NCBI GenBank assembly: GCA_945915085.1
Contig: CAMEET010000010.1
Coordinates: forward strand, 1-35,964
Direction: 5' to 3'
From: an uncultured Treponema sp.
GTDB taxonomy: Bacteria > Spirochaetota > Spirochaetia > Treponematales > Treponemataceae
DNA: 35,964 nucleotides
A program made the translations under genes and the position numbers. Under the pieces are notes generated by a model, which saw only the letters and a program-made list of their open reading frames with translations, was not told the DNA's origin and did no database searches. Below, one piece after another: positions 26,174-35,780 of this stretch; the first letter of the stretch is position 1; each line of letters starts with the position of its first letter.

Positions 26174-27712
26174 TTATAACGAAGTCGCTTTTTCAAGGAG
26201 TGAAATAAGAGGTGCATAGTTCTTTCTAATTGTTTTTCTGTGGGCATCCTGGATAAAATCCAATTCTATTCTAAACAATTTATCTTTTGCAGAAACTGGC
26301 ATATATTTCACATTTGATTGAGTATAATAATGTTCTATGCAGCCTTTTGGTAAAATATAAACACGAGCGGCTTCACAGGCCGCCAGAATCAATGAGAACA
26401 AATTTTTTACTAATGGAAGATTTTTTGCCGTTGAATCTGTCAGAACCTGTGATATTTCATTTTCCTGCTGATTTACGACCTGCATTACAACTGTTTTGTA
26501 TGTATCCACATTTTTCGCATTCTCATACTTTGAATCTAATTGTTTAATTTTTGAAACGAAAAATGATAATTTTTCAGGTATACCTTTGTGTTCCAATTGT
26601 TTTTCAAAATCATTTCCAATCGAAACCAGATATTTTTCCAATCTGTTAATTAACTTTTCAAGAGTTATTTTTTGCATCATTTCCTTTTTAGTAAATATGC
26701 TTTTATAAAATGAAATCTGCTTTTCATATTGTTTTTCAAGCCACATATTTACCCGTTCATCATTTGAAACGACATCTCTTAATTTTCCACTGAATAAGGA
26801 ATCTAAATCTGTGATAAATCTGCTATTCGTTCCAATTAACTGACAAATTTTACAAAAAACACCAAGCTCATCTTTTCCACCAACATCAATAATCCCTGTT
26901 CCAACAACATTTACATCATTTTCCATAAAAGATAATAACCATGTGAACATCTGCTGATCTGTGTATCCTTCAACAAAAATCTGATTATCTGAAAAAAAGA
27001 ATTGTTTGTGGTACGTGTTAAATCTTGGCAGAAATCTACGGAATAGATTTTCATCTTCGGAAGTAAGACTATCAATACTTGAAGGTGCTTTATTTATATG
27101 ACATGCAATTACGCCTGTTAAATCTTCAGGTGTACGCAAATCTATAAAAAAAGGTGAATGTGAAATCAAGAAAAACATACGTCTGGAACTATTCTTTGCT
27201 TCTTTTCTGATTTCATTCATAAAAAAAGTTTGAAGTTGAGGATGCAAATGCAATTCAGGTTCGTCAAAAAAAATGCAGTCGCTTGAATCTTTATTATAAA
27301 GACAGATTAACAATGAAATAATTTCCCTCAATCCGTGACATTCTGCGTCATCAAGCAGATATTCAACATTCCACGCTTTATTTTTGACAATCGGTATCAA
27401 AAGTCCATCATAATCTTCTACAAAAATTATCGATTTACCGAACATATTTGAAAGAACTTTTTCTATTTTCTCCTTGACTCTGACGTTTTCATGTAAAATA
27501 TGAATCTGATCCTGATAATTTCTGTCTACTTTAATAAATTTTGAAGTATAGCCTTCATTTTCCAATTGTTTTGCAAGTTCCTGTGCAAGCAAAGTTTTCC
27601 CAGAACCATTAGGTCCCACAATAAGATTAATCTGTGACCAATTTGATTTTTTAAACACAGATTTTCCCCAGAGAAATGGAATTTTTACTTTCGCTTCAAA
27701 ATTAATCATCAT
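26174..27712 (-). CDS. ABC-type AAA ATPase with C-terminal TOPRIM-like region (OLD-family nuclease-like)
   Basis: 512 aa; Walker A VGPNGSGKT, Walker B DCIFFDEPELHLHPQ, H-motif LISHSPFF, then IFVEGYTDQQMF...GTGIIDVGGKDEL...FITDLDS (TOPRIM E...DxD pattern). Confidence 0.82.
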   Translation of the reverse strand: MMINFEAKVKIPFLWGKSVFKKSNWSQINLIVGPNGSGKTLLAQELAKQLENEGYTSKFIKVDRNYQDQIHILHENVRVKEKIEKVLSNMFGKSIIFVEDYDGLLIPIVKNKAWNVEYLLDDAECHGLREIISLLICLYNKDSSDCIFFDEPELHLHPQLQTFFMNEIRKEAKNSSRRMFFLISHSPFFIDLRTPEDLTGVIACHINKAPSSIDSLTSEDENLFRRFLPRFNTYHKQFFFSDNQIFVEGYTDQQMFTWLLSFMENDVNVVGTGIIDVGGKDELGVFCKICQLIGTNSRFITDLDSLFSGKLRDVVSNDERVNMWLEKQYEKQISFYKSIFTKKEMMQKITLEKLINRLEKYLVSIGNDFEKQLEHKGIPEKLSFFVSKIKQLDSKYENAKNVDTYKTVVMQVVNQQENEISQVLTDSTAKNLPLVKNLFSLILAACEAARVYILPKGCIEHYYTQSNVKYMPVSAKDKLFRIELDFIQDAHRKTIRKNYAPLISLLEKATSL

Positions 27713-27846
27713 TTATAGTATATCACGTTTTTTTTGTTTTTCTAGTATTTTAATTTTTTTTCTTTTACTCGCAATTTTCAATTTTCAAGTTTTTTTGTAT
27801 TATGAATGACTTTAATTTTCCCGTTTTTTATGATATTATTTTGATT

Positions 27847-30108
27847 ATGGTAGAATTATTAGCCCCTGCGGGAAACATTGAATCACTCGAAGCTGCAATT
27901 GGCGAAGGTGCAGATGCTGTTTATCTTGGTTTAAAAAGTTTTAATGCCAGATTAAGAACTACGAATTTTGCTTGGAATCAATTTGAAGCAGCTGTAGAAA
28001 GTCTTCACAGGCAGCACAAAAAAATTTATGTCACTGTAAATACAGTTTGCGAAGAAAGAGAAACAGAAAGATTATATAGATTTTTGTCATATTTAAATGA
28101 TGTTGGACCAGATGGATTAATAGTACAAGATTTTTCTGTTATGCGCATGGCACAAGAATTTTTCCCGAATCTTGAACTTCATGCTTCCACTCAAATGAAT
28201 GTTGAAAGTTCCAATGCTGTAAAACTTTTACAAAACAACGGAATAAAACGAATGGTTCTTGCTCGTGAACTTGGACTTGATGAAATCACAAAAATCAAAA
28301 ACGAAACAGGTGCTGAACTAGAAGTTTTTGTTCATGGTGCCCTTTGTGTCAGCGAAAGCGGACTTTGCCTTTTTTCAAGTTTTCTGGGTGGAAAATCAGC
28401 TAACCGCGGAATGTGTACACAGGCTTGCCGTCGTTTTTACAAAGCAGAAGTTCCTGGTGGTGAAAAAAGCGGTTATTATTTTTCTCCATGTGACTTGCAA
28501 TTGATTGACCAGATTCCATCGTTAATCGAAGCTGGTGTTGATTCATTTAAAATCGAAGGGCGCATGAAAAGTGCAGAATACGTTGGCAGCGTAGTTGCAG
28601 CATATAGATATGTTATTGACCATTACAAAGAAGATAAAAAAGGCGCAATAGCAACTGGAAAACGAATTCTTTCTTCTGATTTTGCCCGTTCGAAAACTAC
28701 TTATTGGTACGGTTTTAATTCTTTGGATGAAGGTGTTTCAAATGCAGCTCAAAAAATCTTAAATCCAGACCAGGCAGGCGGAACTGGAATCTATCTTGGA
28801 AAGATTGCTTCAATTAAATCTCCTTCAAAAGAACTTTCTATTGCAATTCGTGAAACTCTTCCAGATGATGCTTCCATCGAACAAAAAAATTTCAAACTTG
28901 CCACTCTCAAAGGTGGTAGTTATGAACCAGACCCTGGAGATTCAATCAGAATTCACCGTCAGGATGATACAGGACGCTCAAGTCATAAAATCAAAACCGT
29001 AGAAATTGATGAAGAAAACAACAAACGATGGATTGACATTCCGGACGGTTTTAAAGTCGATGACGAAGTTTACCTTTTGCAGATTAAAGCAGTTTCAAAA
29101 CGCTATAATCGTGTTCTTCCAAACGATATCAGCAGATACAGAAAACAGCCAAAAGATGAAATTTTGCCGATTCTTGATTTAACTCCTGTAAAAGAAAAGG
29201 AACTGTCTTATTTTCCAGAAGGTATTTACGCACAAGTTTCCTCAATTTCAGATGTATTTGCCGTTCAGGGACTTAATCCTGTAAGACTAATTCTCGAATA
29301 TAATTCAGAAACTTCATACGACCTTTTGAATCATAAGACAGTACTGCCTTTTTCTAAAAAGCAGATTTTCATTTCTTTAGATCCATTTTGTTCTGCAGCC
29401 CAAGAAGACCAGCTGATTAACGAACTTGAAACATTAATTCAAGATGGCTACAAAAACTTCGTAGTAAACAATCTTGCTCACATCCAGATTCTCAAGAATA
29501 AAAAAGTGAATATGATAGGCGGACCTTATCTATATACTTTCAATCGCTGGGCAGTAAGTTGGCTCGAAAACCAGAATATCGGAGCATTTATCATGCCATA
29601 CGAAAATTCACGCCGCAATCTCGAATCCACTTACGAACAGAATGTCCGAAGCAGAGTTCTAGTTCCAGTCTTTGCTTATCCAGCTCTTTTCAGAATGAGA
29701 TTTAAACTTCCATCAACTTACGACTTTACTTTCTTTCAGGACAAAGAAGGTTCTATCTTTAAAGTAAATTCCACAAAAGACGGTTCATTCGTAATGCCAG
29801 AAGAACCATTCTCAATTCTTGACAAAATCGAACACATTTCATCATCAGGTTTTAAACGCTTCTTAATTGATTTTTCAAAGACAAAAGTTTCTAAAAACCA
29901 GATAAAAGCCATTAATACCTCGATGTCAAAATCGCTTCCTTTGCCAGATGTTTCCCGTTTCAATTGGAAAGACGGTTTTTATTCTCCACAACAAATAGAA
30001 GAATACAAACTCCAGAACGAAAGAGCAAAATCAAACAGTTCATCTCCAAAATCAAACAAAAACAACTCAAAGAAACCAAATAAACAAAACAAACGCAAAC
30101 AAAAATAA
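27847..30108 (+). CDS. Peptidase U32 family protein (RlhA/YdcP-like 23S rRNA hydroxylation family)
   Basis: Start at MVELLAPAGNIESLEAAIGEGADAVYLGL; CVSESGLCLFSSFLGGKSANRGMCTQACRRFY cysteine motif; FKIEGRMKSAEYV. Lys/Asn/Ser-rich C-terminus. Confidence 0.88.
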   Translation: MVELLAPAGNIESLEAAIGEGADAVYLGLKSFNARLRTTNFAWNQFEAAVESLHRQHKKIYVTVNTVCEERETERLYRFLSYLNDVGPDGLIVQDFSVMRMAQEFFPNLELHASTQMNVESSNAVKLLQNNGIKRMVLARELGLDEITKIKNETGAELEVFVHGALCVSESGLCLFSSFLGGKSANRGMCTQACRRFYKAEVPGGEKSGYYFSPCDLQLIDQIPSLIEAGVDSFKIEGRMKSAEYVGSVVAAYRYVIDHYKEDKKGAIATGKRILSSDFARSKTTYWYGFNSLDEGVSNAAQKILNPDQAGGTGIYLGKIASIKSPSKELSIAIRETLPDDASIEQKNFKLATLKGGSYEPDPGDSIRIHRQDDTGRSSHKIKTVEIDEENNKRWIDIPDGFKVDDEVYLLQIKAVSKRYNRVLPNDISRYRKQPKDEILPILDLTPVKEKELSYFPEGIYAQVSSISDVFAVQGLNPVRLILEYNSETSYDLLNHKTVLPFSKKQIFISLDPFCSAAQEDQLINELETLIQDGYKNFVVNNLAHIQILKNKKVNMIGGPYLYTFNRWAVSWLENQNIGAFIMPYENSRRNLESTYEQNVRSRVLVPVFAYPALFRMRFKLPSTYDFTFFQDKEGSIFKVNSTKDGSFVMPEEPFSILDKIEHISSSGFKRFLIDFSKTKVSKNQIKAINTSMSKSLPLPDVSRFNWKDGFYSPQQIEEYKLQNERAKSNSSSPKSNKNNSKKPNKQNKRKQK

Positions 30109-30119
30109 ATCCAGGCAGA

Positions 30120-30548
30120 CTAGAATACAGTTTCTTCAACAGGAACTGGTTCTTTTTCTGCTTCCACACAAACAACCGCTTCTTTTTCAGTTCTATCTGA
30201 AGAAGAAGCAGATTTATTTGACACAGGTTTGTATTCAATGTGCTCTGCAATAACAAAAACTCTACTTTGAGATTTTCCTGAACTGTCTTTCCAAGAATCC
30301 TGTTTCAAACGACCGACCACTCTTAAGCCACGTCCTTTTACAGCCTTTTTATGACAGTACTCTGCACTTTTGCCAAAACATTCTACATCAAAAAACGAAA
30401 CTTCTTCAGTAGCCTGATCATTTTTATTTTTGTAGAACCGGTTTACCGCAATGCTTAATTTACATACTTTAAAACCTTCAGAAGGTTCCAAAAGAACTGC
30501 ATCCCTGACAACATTTCCTTCAAGGATAATTGAATTCAACTGATTCAT
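30120..30548 (-). CDS. ssb: Single-stranded DNA-binding protein
   Basis: 142 aa; NSIILEGNVVRDAVLL..., SFFDVECFGKSAEYC, KGRGLRVVGRLKQDSW; OB-fold SSB signature. Confidence 0.9.
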   Translation of the reverse strand: MNQLNSIILEGNVVRDAVLLEPSEGFKVCKLSIAVNRFYKNKNDQATEEVSFFDVECFGKSAEYCHKKAVKGRGLRVVGRLKQDSWKDSSGKSQSRVFVIAEHIEYKPVSNKSASSSDRTEKEAVVCVEAEKEPVPVEETVF

Positions 30549-30712
30549 AATCTACCTCACAAATATTTTTGATGCTGGCCAGCAATCAATTAAACATAAA
30601 AAACTATGTATAATAATATTTGTTTTAACTATGCAAAAAAAGGAAATAAAAACAAAAAAAAATTCAATTTTTTTGAAATTTTTTAATATTTCCACTTTAC
30701 ATTTGTTTGGTT

Positions 30713-30799
30713 AAAAAAAAGCAAGGGCTGCCTAATAGTCAAATTCACAAAATCATTCCGAATTTATTTCAGTATGACAGAACTTGTTAGACAGCCCTT
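30713..30799 (-). terminator. Long compound hairpin with T tract downstream of the SDR gene
   Basis: AAGGGCTGCCTAA...TTAGACAGCCCTT (30723-30735/30787-30799) with an inner TCATTCCGAA/TTCAGTATGA stem; minus-strand read-out ends GCTTTTTTTT. Confidence 0.65.
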
Positions 30800-30827
30800 T
30801 ATAAAATCTGATATTTTGAATTCTAAA

Positions 30828-31571
30828 TTATGTCCTTGCAGCACCATCTACACGCAAAACATCACCTGTAATATAAGAAGCCATATCACTTGCAAGGAAA
30901 ACAAATGCGTTTGCAATATCTGTTGGAGTACCAATTCTTCCAAGTGGAATTGTTTTGATAAGAGGTTCAATCATGTTTTTAGGCAAAGCACTTACCATTT
31001 CAGTTTCTGTGATTCCAGGTGCAACTGCATTCACACGAATTCCCAACGGAGCCAATTCACGAGAAAGCGACTGTGTGATTCCATTAACTGCATATTTTGA
31101 AGCAGGATACATAAATCCCGATGGCTGACCATCGCGACTTACCATTGAACTTGTGTTTAAAATAACACCTTTTGTTTCAGTAAGATAAGGGACAGCAACT
31201 TTTGAACAAACAAATACAGATTTTATATTTAAGTCAGCAATTTTATCATATTCATCTTCTGAAAAATCCAAAAGCTTTGTATGAGATGAAATTCCTGCAT
31301 TGTTGATTAAAACATCAATCTTACCAAATTCATTTTTTACAGAATCAAAAGCAGATTTAACTTCTACTTCAGAAGTTAATTTTGGATAAAGCCCAATCAC
31401 TGCAAAGCCTGAATTTTCTTCCTTAAGTTTTGCAATAGCGACATCAACAGTTTCTTTGCGACTTCCAAAAAGTGCAACTTTAGCTCCCTGAAGCAAAAAC
31501 TGTCTTACAGTTTCATATCCAATTCCTCGTGTACCACCTGTAACAATGGCAACTTTTCCTTCTAATAGCAT
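30828..31571 (-). CDS. fabG: 3-oxoacyl-ACP reductase-like short-chain dehydrogenase
   Basis: 247 aa; TGGTRGIG, NNAGIS, YPASKYAV, catalytic S-Y-K pattern. Substrate not determinable. Confidence 0.85.
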   Translation of the reverse strand: MLLEGKVAIVTGGTRGIGYETVRQFLLQGAKVALFGSRKETVDVAIAKLKEENSGFAVIGLYPKLTSEVEVKSAFDSVKNEFGKIDVLINNAGISSHTKLLDFSEDEYDKIADLNIKSVFVCSKVAVPYLTETKGVILNTSSMVSRDGQPSGFMYPASKYAVNGITQSLSRELAPLGIRVNAVAPGITETEMVSALPKNMIEPLIKTIPLGRIGTPTDIANAFVFLASDMASYITGDVLRVDGAART

Positions 31572-31621
31572 TTTTTCCTCCTTTTACAAAGTTTGCATTG
31601 CAAACAATAAACTTGAATCAT

Positions 31622-31650
31622 AAAAAAAGCCGCACCAAAAAGTGCAGCCC
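31622..31650 (-). terminator. Rho-independent terminator after rpsU
   Basis: Minus strand GGGCTGCAC-TTTTTG-GTGCGGC-TTTTTTT. Confidence 0.85.
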
Positions 31651-31657
31651 TCAAAAA

Positions 31658-31864
31658 CTAGTAATCTTTTTTTTCTGATTTACGACGTTTATTTAAAAGT
31701 TTTCTTTCCAAAGTTGTTTTTTTCTGATGAAGAAGAGCAGATGGTTTTTCGAAATATTCACGTCTTTTGAATTCGCGAATGATACCTTCTTTTTCAACCA
31801 TGCGTTTAAAACGTTTGATTGCTTTTTCAAGGTTTTCTGTTTCGTCAACGTTGATTGTAGCCAT
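31658..31864 (-). CDS. rpsU: 30S ribosomal protein S21
   Basis: [42 protein letters not shown]; start trimmed to the ATG at 31864 preceded by GGAGGTGAC. Confidence 0.93.
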   Translation of the reverse strand: MATINVDETENLEKAIKRFKRMVEKEGIIREFKRREYFEKPSALLHQKKTTLERKLLNKRRKSEKKDY

Positions 31865-31970
31865 TATTTTGTCACCTCCTCTTTTTCGGTAATTCCGTAA
31901 AAACACAACTATTATATATTATCTACCATTTTTTTTCAATAGAAAAAGAAGACAATATCAAAAAAAACTT

Positions 31971-32519
31971 TTAGAATTTAAACACAACCCCTGCTTTACT
32001 ACTTGGAACTCCAAATTCAACATTTACACCAAAAGAATCAGATAAAAACCATGATGCACCAATATTATATCCCCAATCAGGATTAAATCTGATTCCATTA
32101 TCATACTGATTTGAAATATCAAATTTTGCTCCGATTTTCAAACCTGAATACAAATCAAGATTTTTTGGAGGCATTCTAACATGATAAGTTGCACTTCCAC
32201 CAGCCAAAACTGCTGTATGAGAAAAATCTTTATTTCCCCAAAAACTAACACCAGCATACCCACCAAAAGTAAATGGAAGTTTCCAAATAGGAGTAGCAAT
32301 TTCTAAATCAGCAATAACATGAGGAACAGCCCACCCATTTGCATTGATGATATCAAAGAAATCCCAAGGAAGAGCTGCATCAACAGAAAGAAGCATATCT
32401 CCTTTTTCAATTCCTGCACCATAATTACACCAGCACTGAGACCAATCAAAATCACTGGCAAAAACTGGAGCAGAAAAACTCAAAACTAAACCAATTAATA
32501 AAGCTTTAATTTTTTTCAT
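31971..32519 (-). CDS. Small outer-membrane beta-barrel protein
   Basis: 182 aa; signal peptide ending VFA-SDF, amphipathic strands, C-terminal ...AGVVFKF (terminal Phe). Confidence 0.7.
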   Translation of the reverse strand: MKKIKALLIGLVLSFSAPVFASDFDWSQCWCNYGAGIEKGDMLLSVDAALPWDFFDIINANGWAVPHVIADLEIATPIWKLPFTFGGYAGVSFWGNKDFSHTAVLAGGSATYHVRMPPKNLDLYSGLKIGAKFDISNQYDNGIRFNPDWGYNIGASWFLSDSFGVNVEFGVPSSKAGVVFKF

Positions 32520-32650
32520 AATCTTATCCTTTTTGGTAACAAATTCTTAGGAATAATAAAGATAAAATAATTAATAAAATTCAAAAAGGCAAGAGAAAAA
32601 ATGGAAAATCTAAAATTTTTCTTAAATCAATCTCACAATATGATTAGAAT

Positions 32651-34075
32651 CTAGTCCAGCTGATATTCTTTTTCGTATTCAATGATTTCAACATTATCAA
32701 AACCAGCCTGACTCAGATGTTTTTTAAATCCTTCCTGCTGATCTTTTTCACCATGAATCAAAAAGATTTTTTTCAACCGACTAGTATCAATTCCTTTGAG
32801 CCATTCAATCATTTCTGTATAATCAGCATGAGCACTAAAACCATTGCAACGTTCAACTTTTGCCTTTACCTGATACATATCACCAAGAATTTTCACCTCT
32901 TTTTGACCATCAAAAATGCGCCTGCCTAATGTATTTTCAGCCATATAACCAACAATCATAATTGTATTTTTCGGATCAGAAATTCCGTTTGCAAGATGAT
33001 ACAAAACTCGTCCAGCTTCACACATTCCATCTGCTGAAATAATAATCATAGGACCTTCTTTTTTATTAAGTTCCTTGGAATCTTCAACATTTGTCGTAAA
33101 AGTAAGTGAATTAAAACCAAAAGGATTTTTATGATGTTTCAAAAATGCTTCGTTAACAGACTCATCATAACATTCAGGATGAACTCTGAAAACAGAAGTA
33201 GCATTACTTGCCATCGGAGAATCAACATAAATCGGAATAACAGGAATTTTTTTCTGGTCGGTAAGAAGATGTAAATAATAAACAAGTTCCTGAGCCCTTT
33301 CAATTGCAAAAGACGGAATGATTATTTTTCCTTTTTTTGCACAAGCTTCGCGGACAATTCTTTCAAGTTCATGCATTGCAAATTCATGATTATCGTGCAG
33401 CTTATTTCCATAAGTTGATTCCAGAAAAATGTAATCTGGTGCAGGCATATTCAACGCCGGGTTTCTGATAATCGGTTTACAATTTCTGCCAATATCACCA
33501 GTATATAGAAGACGAATTTCATTTTCAGGATTTTTGGGATTTGGATTGATTGTAATATTTGCAAAAGCCGAACCTAAAATGTGACCTGCATCAAAAAATT
33601 CCAACTGAACATCAGGGGCAATAAACATTTTTCTGTTATATGAAAGTGAAACAATCTGATTTGCAGCTTTTACACAATCGTTTTCATCATAAAGAGGTTT
33701 CCAGTGAAATTTTTCGCCTTTTTTTGCAGCCTGTTTTGCAAGAAATTCCGCATCATGAGCCTGAATTCTTGCACTATCCATCATCACAAGATTTGCAATA
33801 TCACGAGTTGCAGGAGTTGCATAAATATTTCCCTCATACCCAAGTTTTGAAAGCAGCGGCAAAAGTCCACAATGATCAAGATGACCGTGTGTCAGAATGA
33901 CCGATTCTAGACGTTCCGTATCTATCTTAAAATTTCTGTTTTTTTCGTCCGATTCTCTTCTTTTACCTTGAAACGAACCACAGTCAATCATAAACATTCT
34001 GTCATCGATTGAAAAAATATGTTTAGAACCAGTAACTTCCTGAGCAGCACCCAAAGAAAAACATTTTACAGCCAT
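32651..34075 (-). CDS. MBL-fold/beta-CASP RNase-like metallohydrolase
   Basis: 474 aa; LTHGHLDHCGLLP, YTGDIGR, FLESTYGNKLH, SADGMCEAGRVLYHL, NGFSAHADYTEM. Confidence 0.93.
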   Translation of the reverse strand: MAVKCFSLGAAQEVTGSKHIFSIDDRMFMIDCGSFQGKRRESDEKNRNFKIDTERLESVILTHGHLDHCGLLPLLSKLGYEGNIYATPATRDIANLVMMDSARIQAHDAEFLAKQAAKKGEKFHWKPLYDENDCVKAANQIVSLSYNRKMFIAPDVQLEFFDAGHILGSAFANITINPNPKNPENEIRLLYTGDIGRNCKPIIRNPALNMPAPDYIFLESTYGNKLHDNHEFAMHELERIVREACAKKGKIIIPSFAIERAQELVYYLHLLTDQKKIPVIPIYVDSPMASNATSVFRVHPECYDESVNEAFLKHHKNPFGFNSLTFTTNVEDSKELNKKEGPMIIISADGMCEAGRVLYHLANGISDPKNTIMIVGYMAENTLGRRIFDGQKEVKILGDMYQVKAKVERCNGFSAHADYTEMIEWLKGIDTSRLKKIFLIHGEKDQQEGFKKHLSQAGFDNVEIIEYEKEYQLD

Positions 34076-34217
34076 TTGCCACCTCGAATATTTTGTATCA
34101 AATCTAATTATAAATCACAAATGCAAAAAAGCAAGTTTAACATAACAGATTAACGTGAAGTTTTTCACAAATATCACTGAGGTAGCAAATCTTAATATTC
34201 AGATTCAGTTTATTTTA

Positions 34218-35780
34218 TCAATACCATGTTTCAAAAGTGTCCTTTATGCTGTAGAAAACAGGTTTCGGCTGAAAATCTTTGTCAAATAGTCTGGAATTTG
34301 TTTTGTCATTTCCGTACAAAGTATATCCATCCATTACACCAAAAAATGAAACACATGTAATGTTGGCATTTCCGCCGCCGTTTGTATCAAGTTGCTTAAG
34401 TAAACGGAAAACTGAAGCGTAACGTTCAGCCTGTTCATTAAATCCTTTTTCAGTCTCTTCTCTTGCAGGAATAGACCATTCTGTCAGCTGAATTTCAACA
34501 TCAAGCGAAGCATACAGTTCAATTGCATTTTTGATATCTGCAAGCGAAGGATTTTTAACATCCCAGTAGCCCTGCATGCCCACTCCATCAATCAAACCTT
34601 TATCTTTTAAGTTTTTACAAAGATTATAGATGCATTCACGTTTTCTTTTATCAACAGTTCCATAATCATTATAGAAAAGTTTTACTCCATCAGCAGCATA
34701 TTTTCTTGCAATTGTAAATGCCACTTCAGGATAATCGTTTCCGATTGTATAATACCAATAATTATCTGTATTATCATTTTCTATTCTACACAAAAAGTCT
34801 GTAGAACTGTCCCCTTTTGCAGGATCAACAGCTTCGTTTACAACATCCCAACAATACACTACACCTGGAAAATTAGTCTGCACATAATCCATATATTGTT
34901 TTGTAAAACTGTCAAGTCGTTTTATCATCACATCACGAGAAACATAATCTTTTGATGAATCATAATCTTCGCAGAAAAACCACAAAGGTGTCTGAGTGTG
35001 CCAAACAAGTGTGTGACCGCGCATTTGAACGTTGTTTTCCTGACACCATTTTAAAGTTTCTTCTATTATGTCAAAATTCAAAGCAGGTTCGTCATTTCCT
35101 TTTTTTATATTGCTTCGCGATTTTTTTTCATTCAAAATGTAAACGGGTTTCATAAGATTTGTCAAAGTGCAGCTGTTAAAATGCTTTTTGCCCACTTCCA
35201 TATATTCAGGCAGATTTATGGAATTTGTCTGTTTATTATATCCGTAAATTCCAAAACCAAGTTTGAAATAATCACTGCACAAATCTTTTAAAGAAGGTTC
35301 GGTAAGGGCTTTTGTCAAATCAAAATCTTCAGATTCATAAACATCATTTTGATTTTTTTTCTTCTGTGATTTTTTATTTTTTGGTGACTGCGAAAAACTT
35401 AAATCAATAGGCAATGTTGCATTTTTAGAAAAAACAAAACTGCCTTTTTTTGTACCTTTATCTGTAATAATATCACAATCAAAAGATAAATAAGTATTGT
35501 TTTCTGTAACATTTTTGTACTTTATTTTTTTGATTGATTCAGAATTTCCAATAAAACTTGCGGCATTCTCTGAAAAACTTTGCAGACTGTTGATAACTTT
35601 AAAATTATCATCAATTCTGGAATAAGCAGCTTCGTATTTTTTTTCTACCAGCAGGTTGCAAATTCCAGACGCAATTGTAAATTGTTTTAAATCAGAATTT
35701 TGATTTTTTGAACATGAAAACTGCATGAAAATCAAAAAAGTCAAAAGCAATGATTCGAATTTAAAAAAATGTTTTTTCAT
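34218..35780 (-). CDS. Endo-1,4-beta-xylanase, GH10, lipoprotein with extra N-terminal domain
   Basis: 520 aa; lipobox LIFMQFSC, MRGHTLVWHTQTPLWF, YCWDVVNEAVD (acid/base Glu), GVGMQGYWD, VEIQLTEWSIP (nucleophile Glu). Confidence 0.93.
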   Translation of the reverse strand: MKKHFFKFESLLLTFLIFMQFSCSKNQNSDLKQFTIASGICNLLVEKKYEAAYSRIDDNFKVINSLQSFSENAASFIGNSESIKKIKYKNVTENNTYLSFDCDIITDKGTKKGSFVFSKNATLPIDLSFSQSPKNKKSQKKKNQNDVYESEDFDLTKALTEPSLKDLCSDYFKLGFGIYGYNKQTNSINLPEYMEVGKKHFNSCTLTNLMKPVYILNEKKSRSNIKKGNDEPALNFDIIEETLKWCQENNVQMRGHTLVWHTQTPLWFFCEDYDSSKDYVSRDVMIKRLDSFTKQYMDYVQTNFPGVVYCWDVVNEAVDPAKGDSSTDFLCRIENDNTDNYWYYTIGNDYPEVAFTIARKYAADGVKLFYNDYGTVDKRKRECIYNLCKNLKDKGLIDGVGMQGYWDVKNPSLADIKNAIELYASLDVEIQLTEWSIPAREETEKGFNEQAERYASVFRLLKQLDTNGGGNANITCVSFFGVMDGYTLYGNDKTNSRLFDKDFQPKPVFYSIKDTFETWY

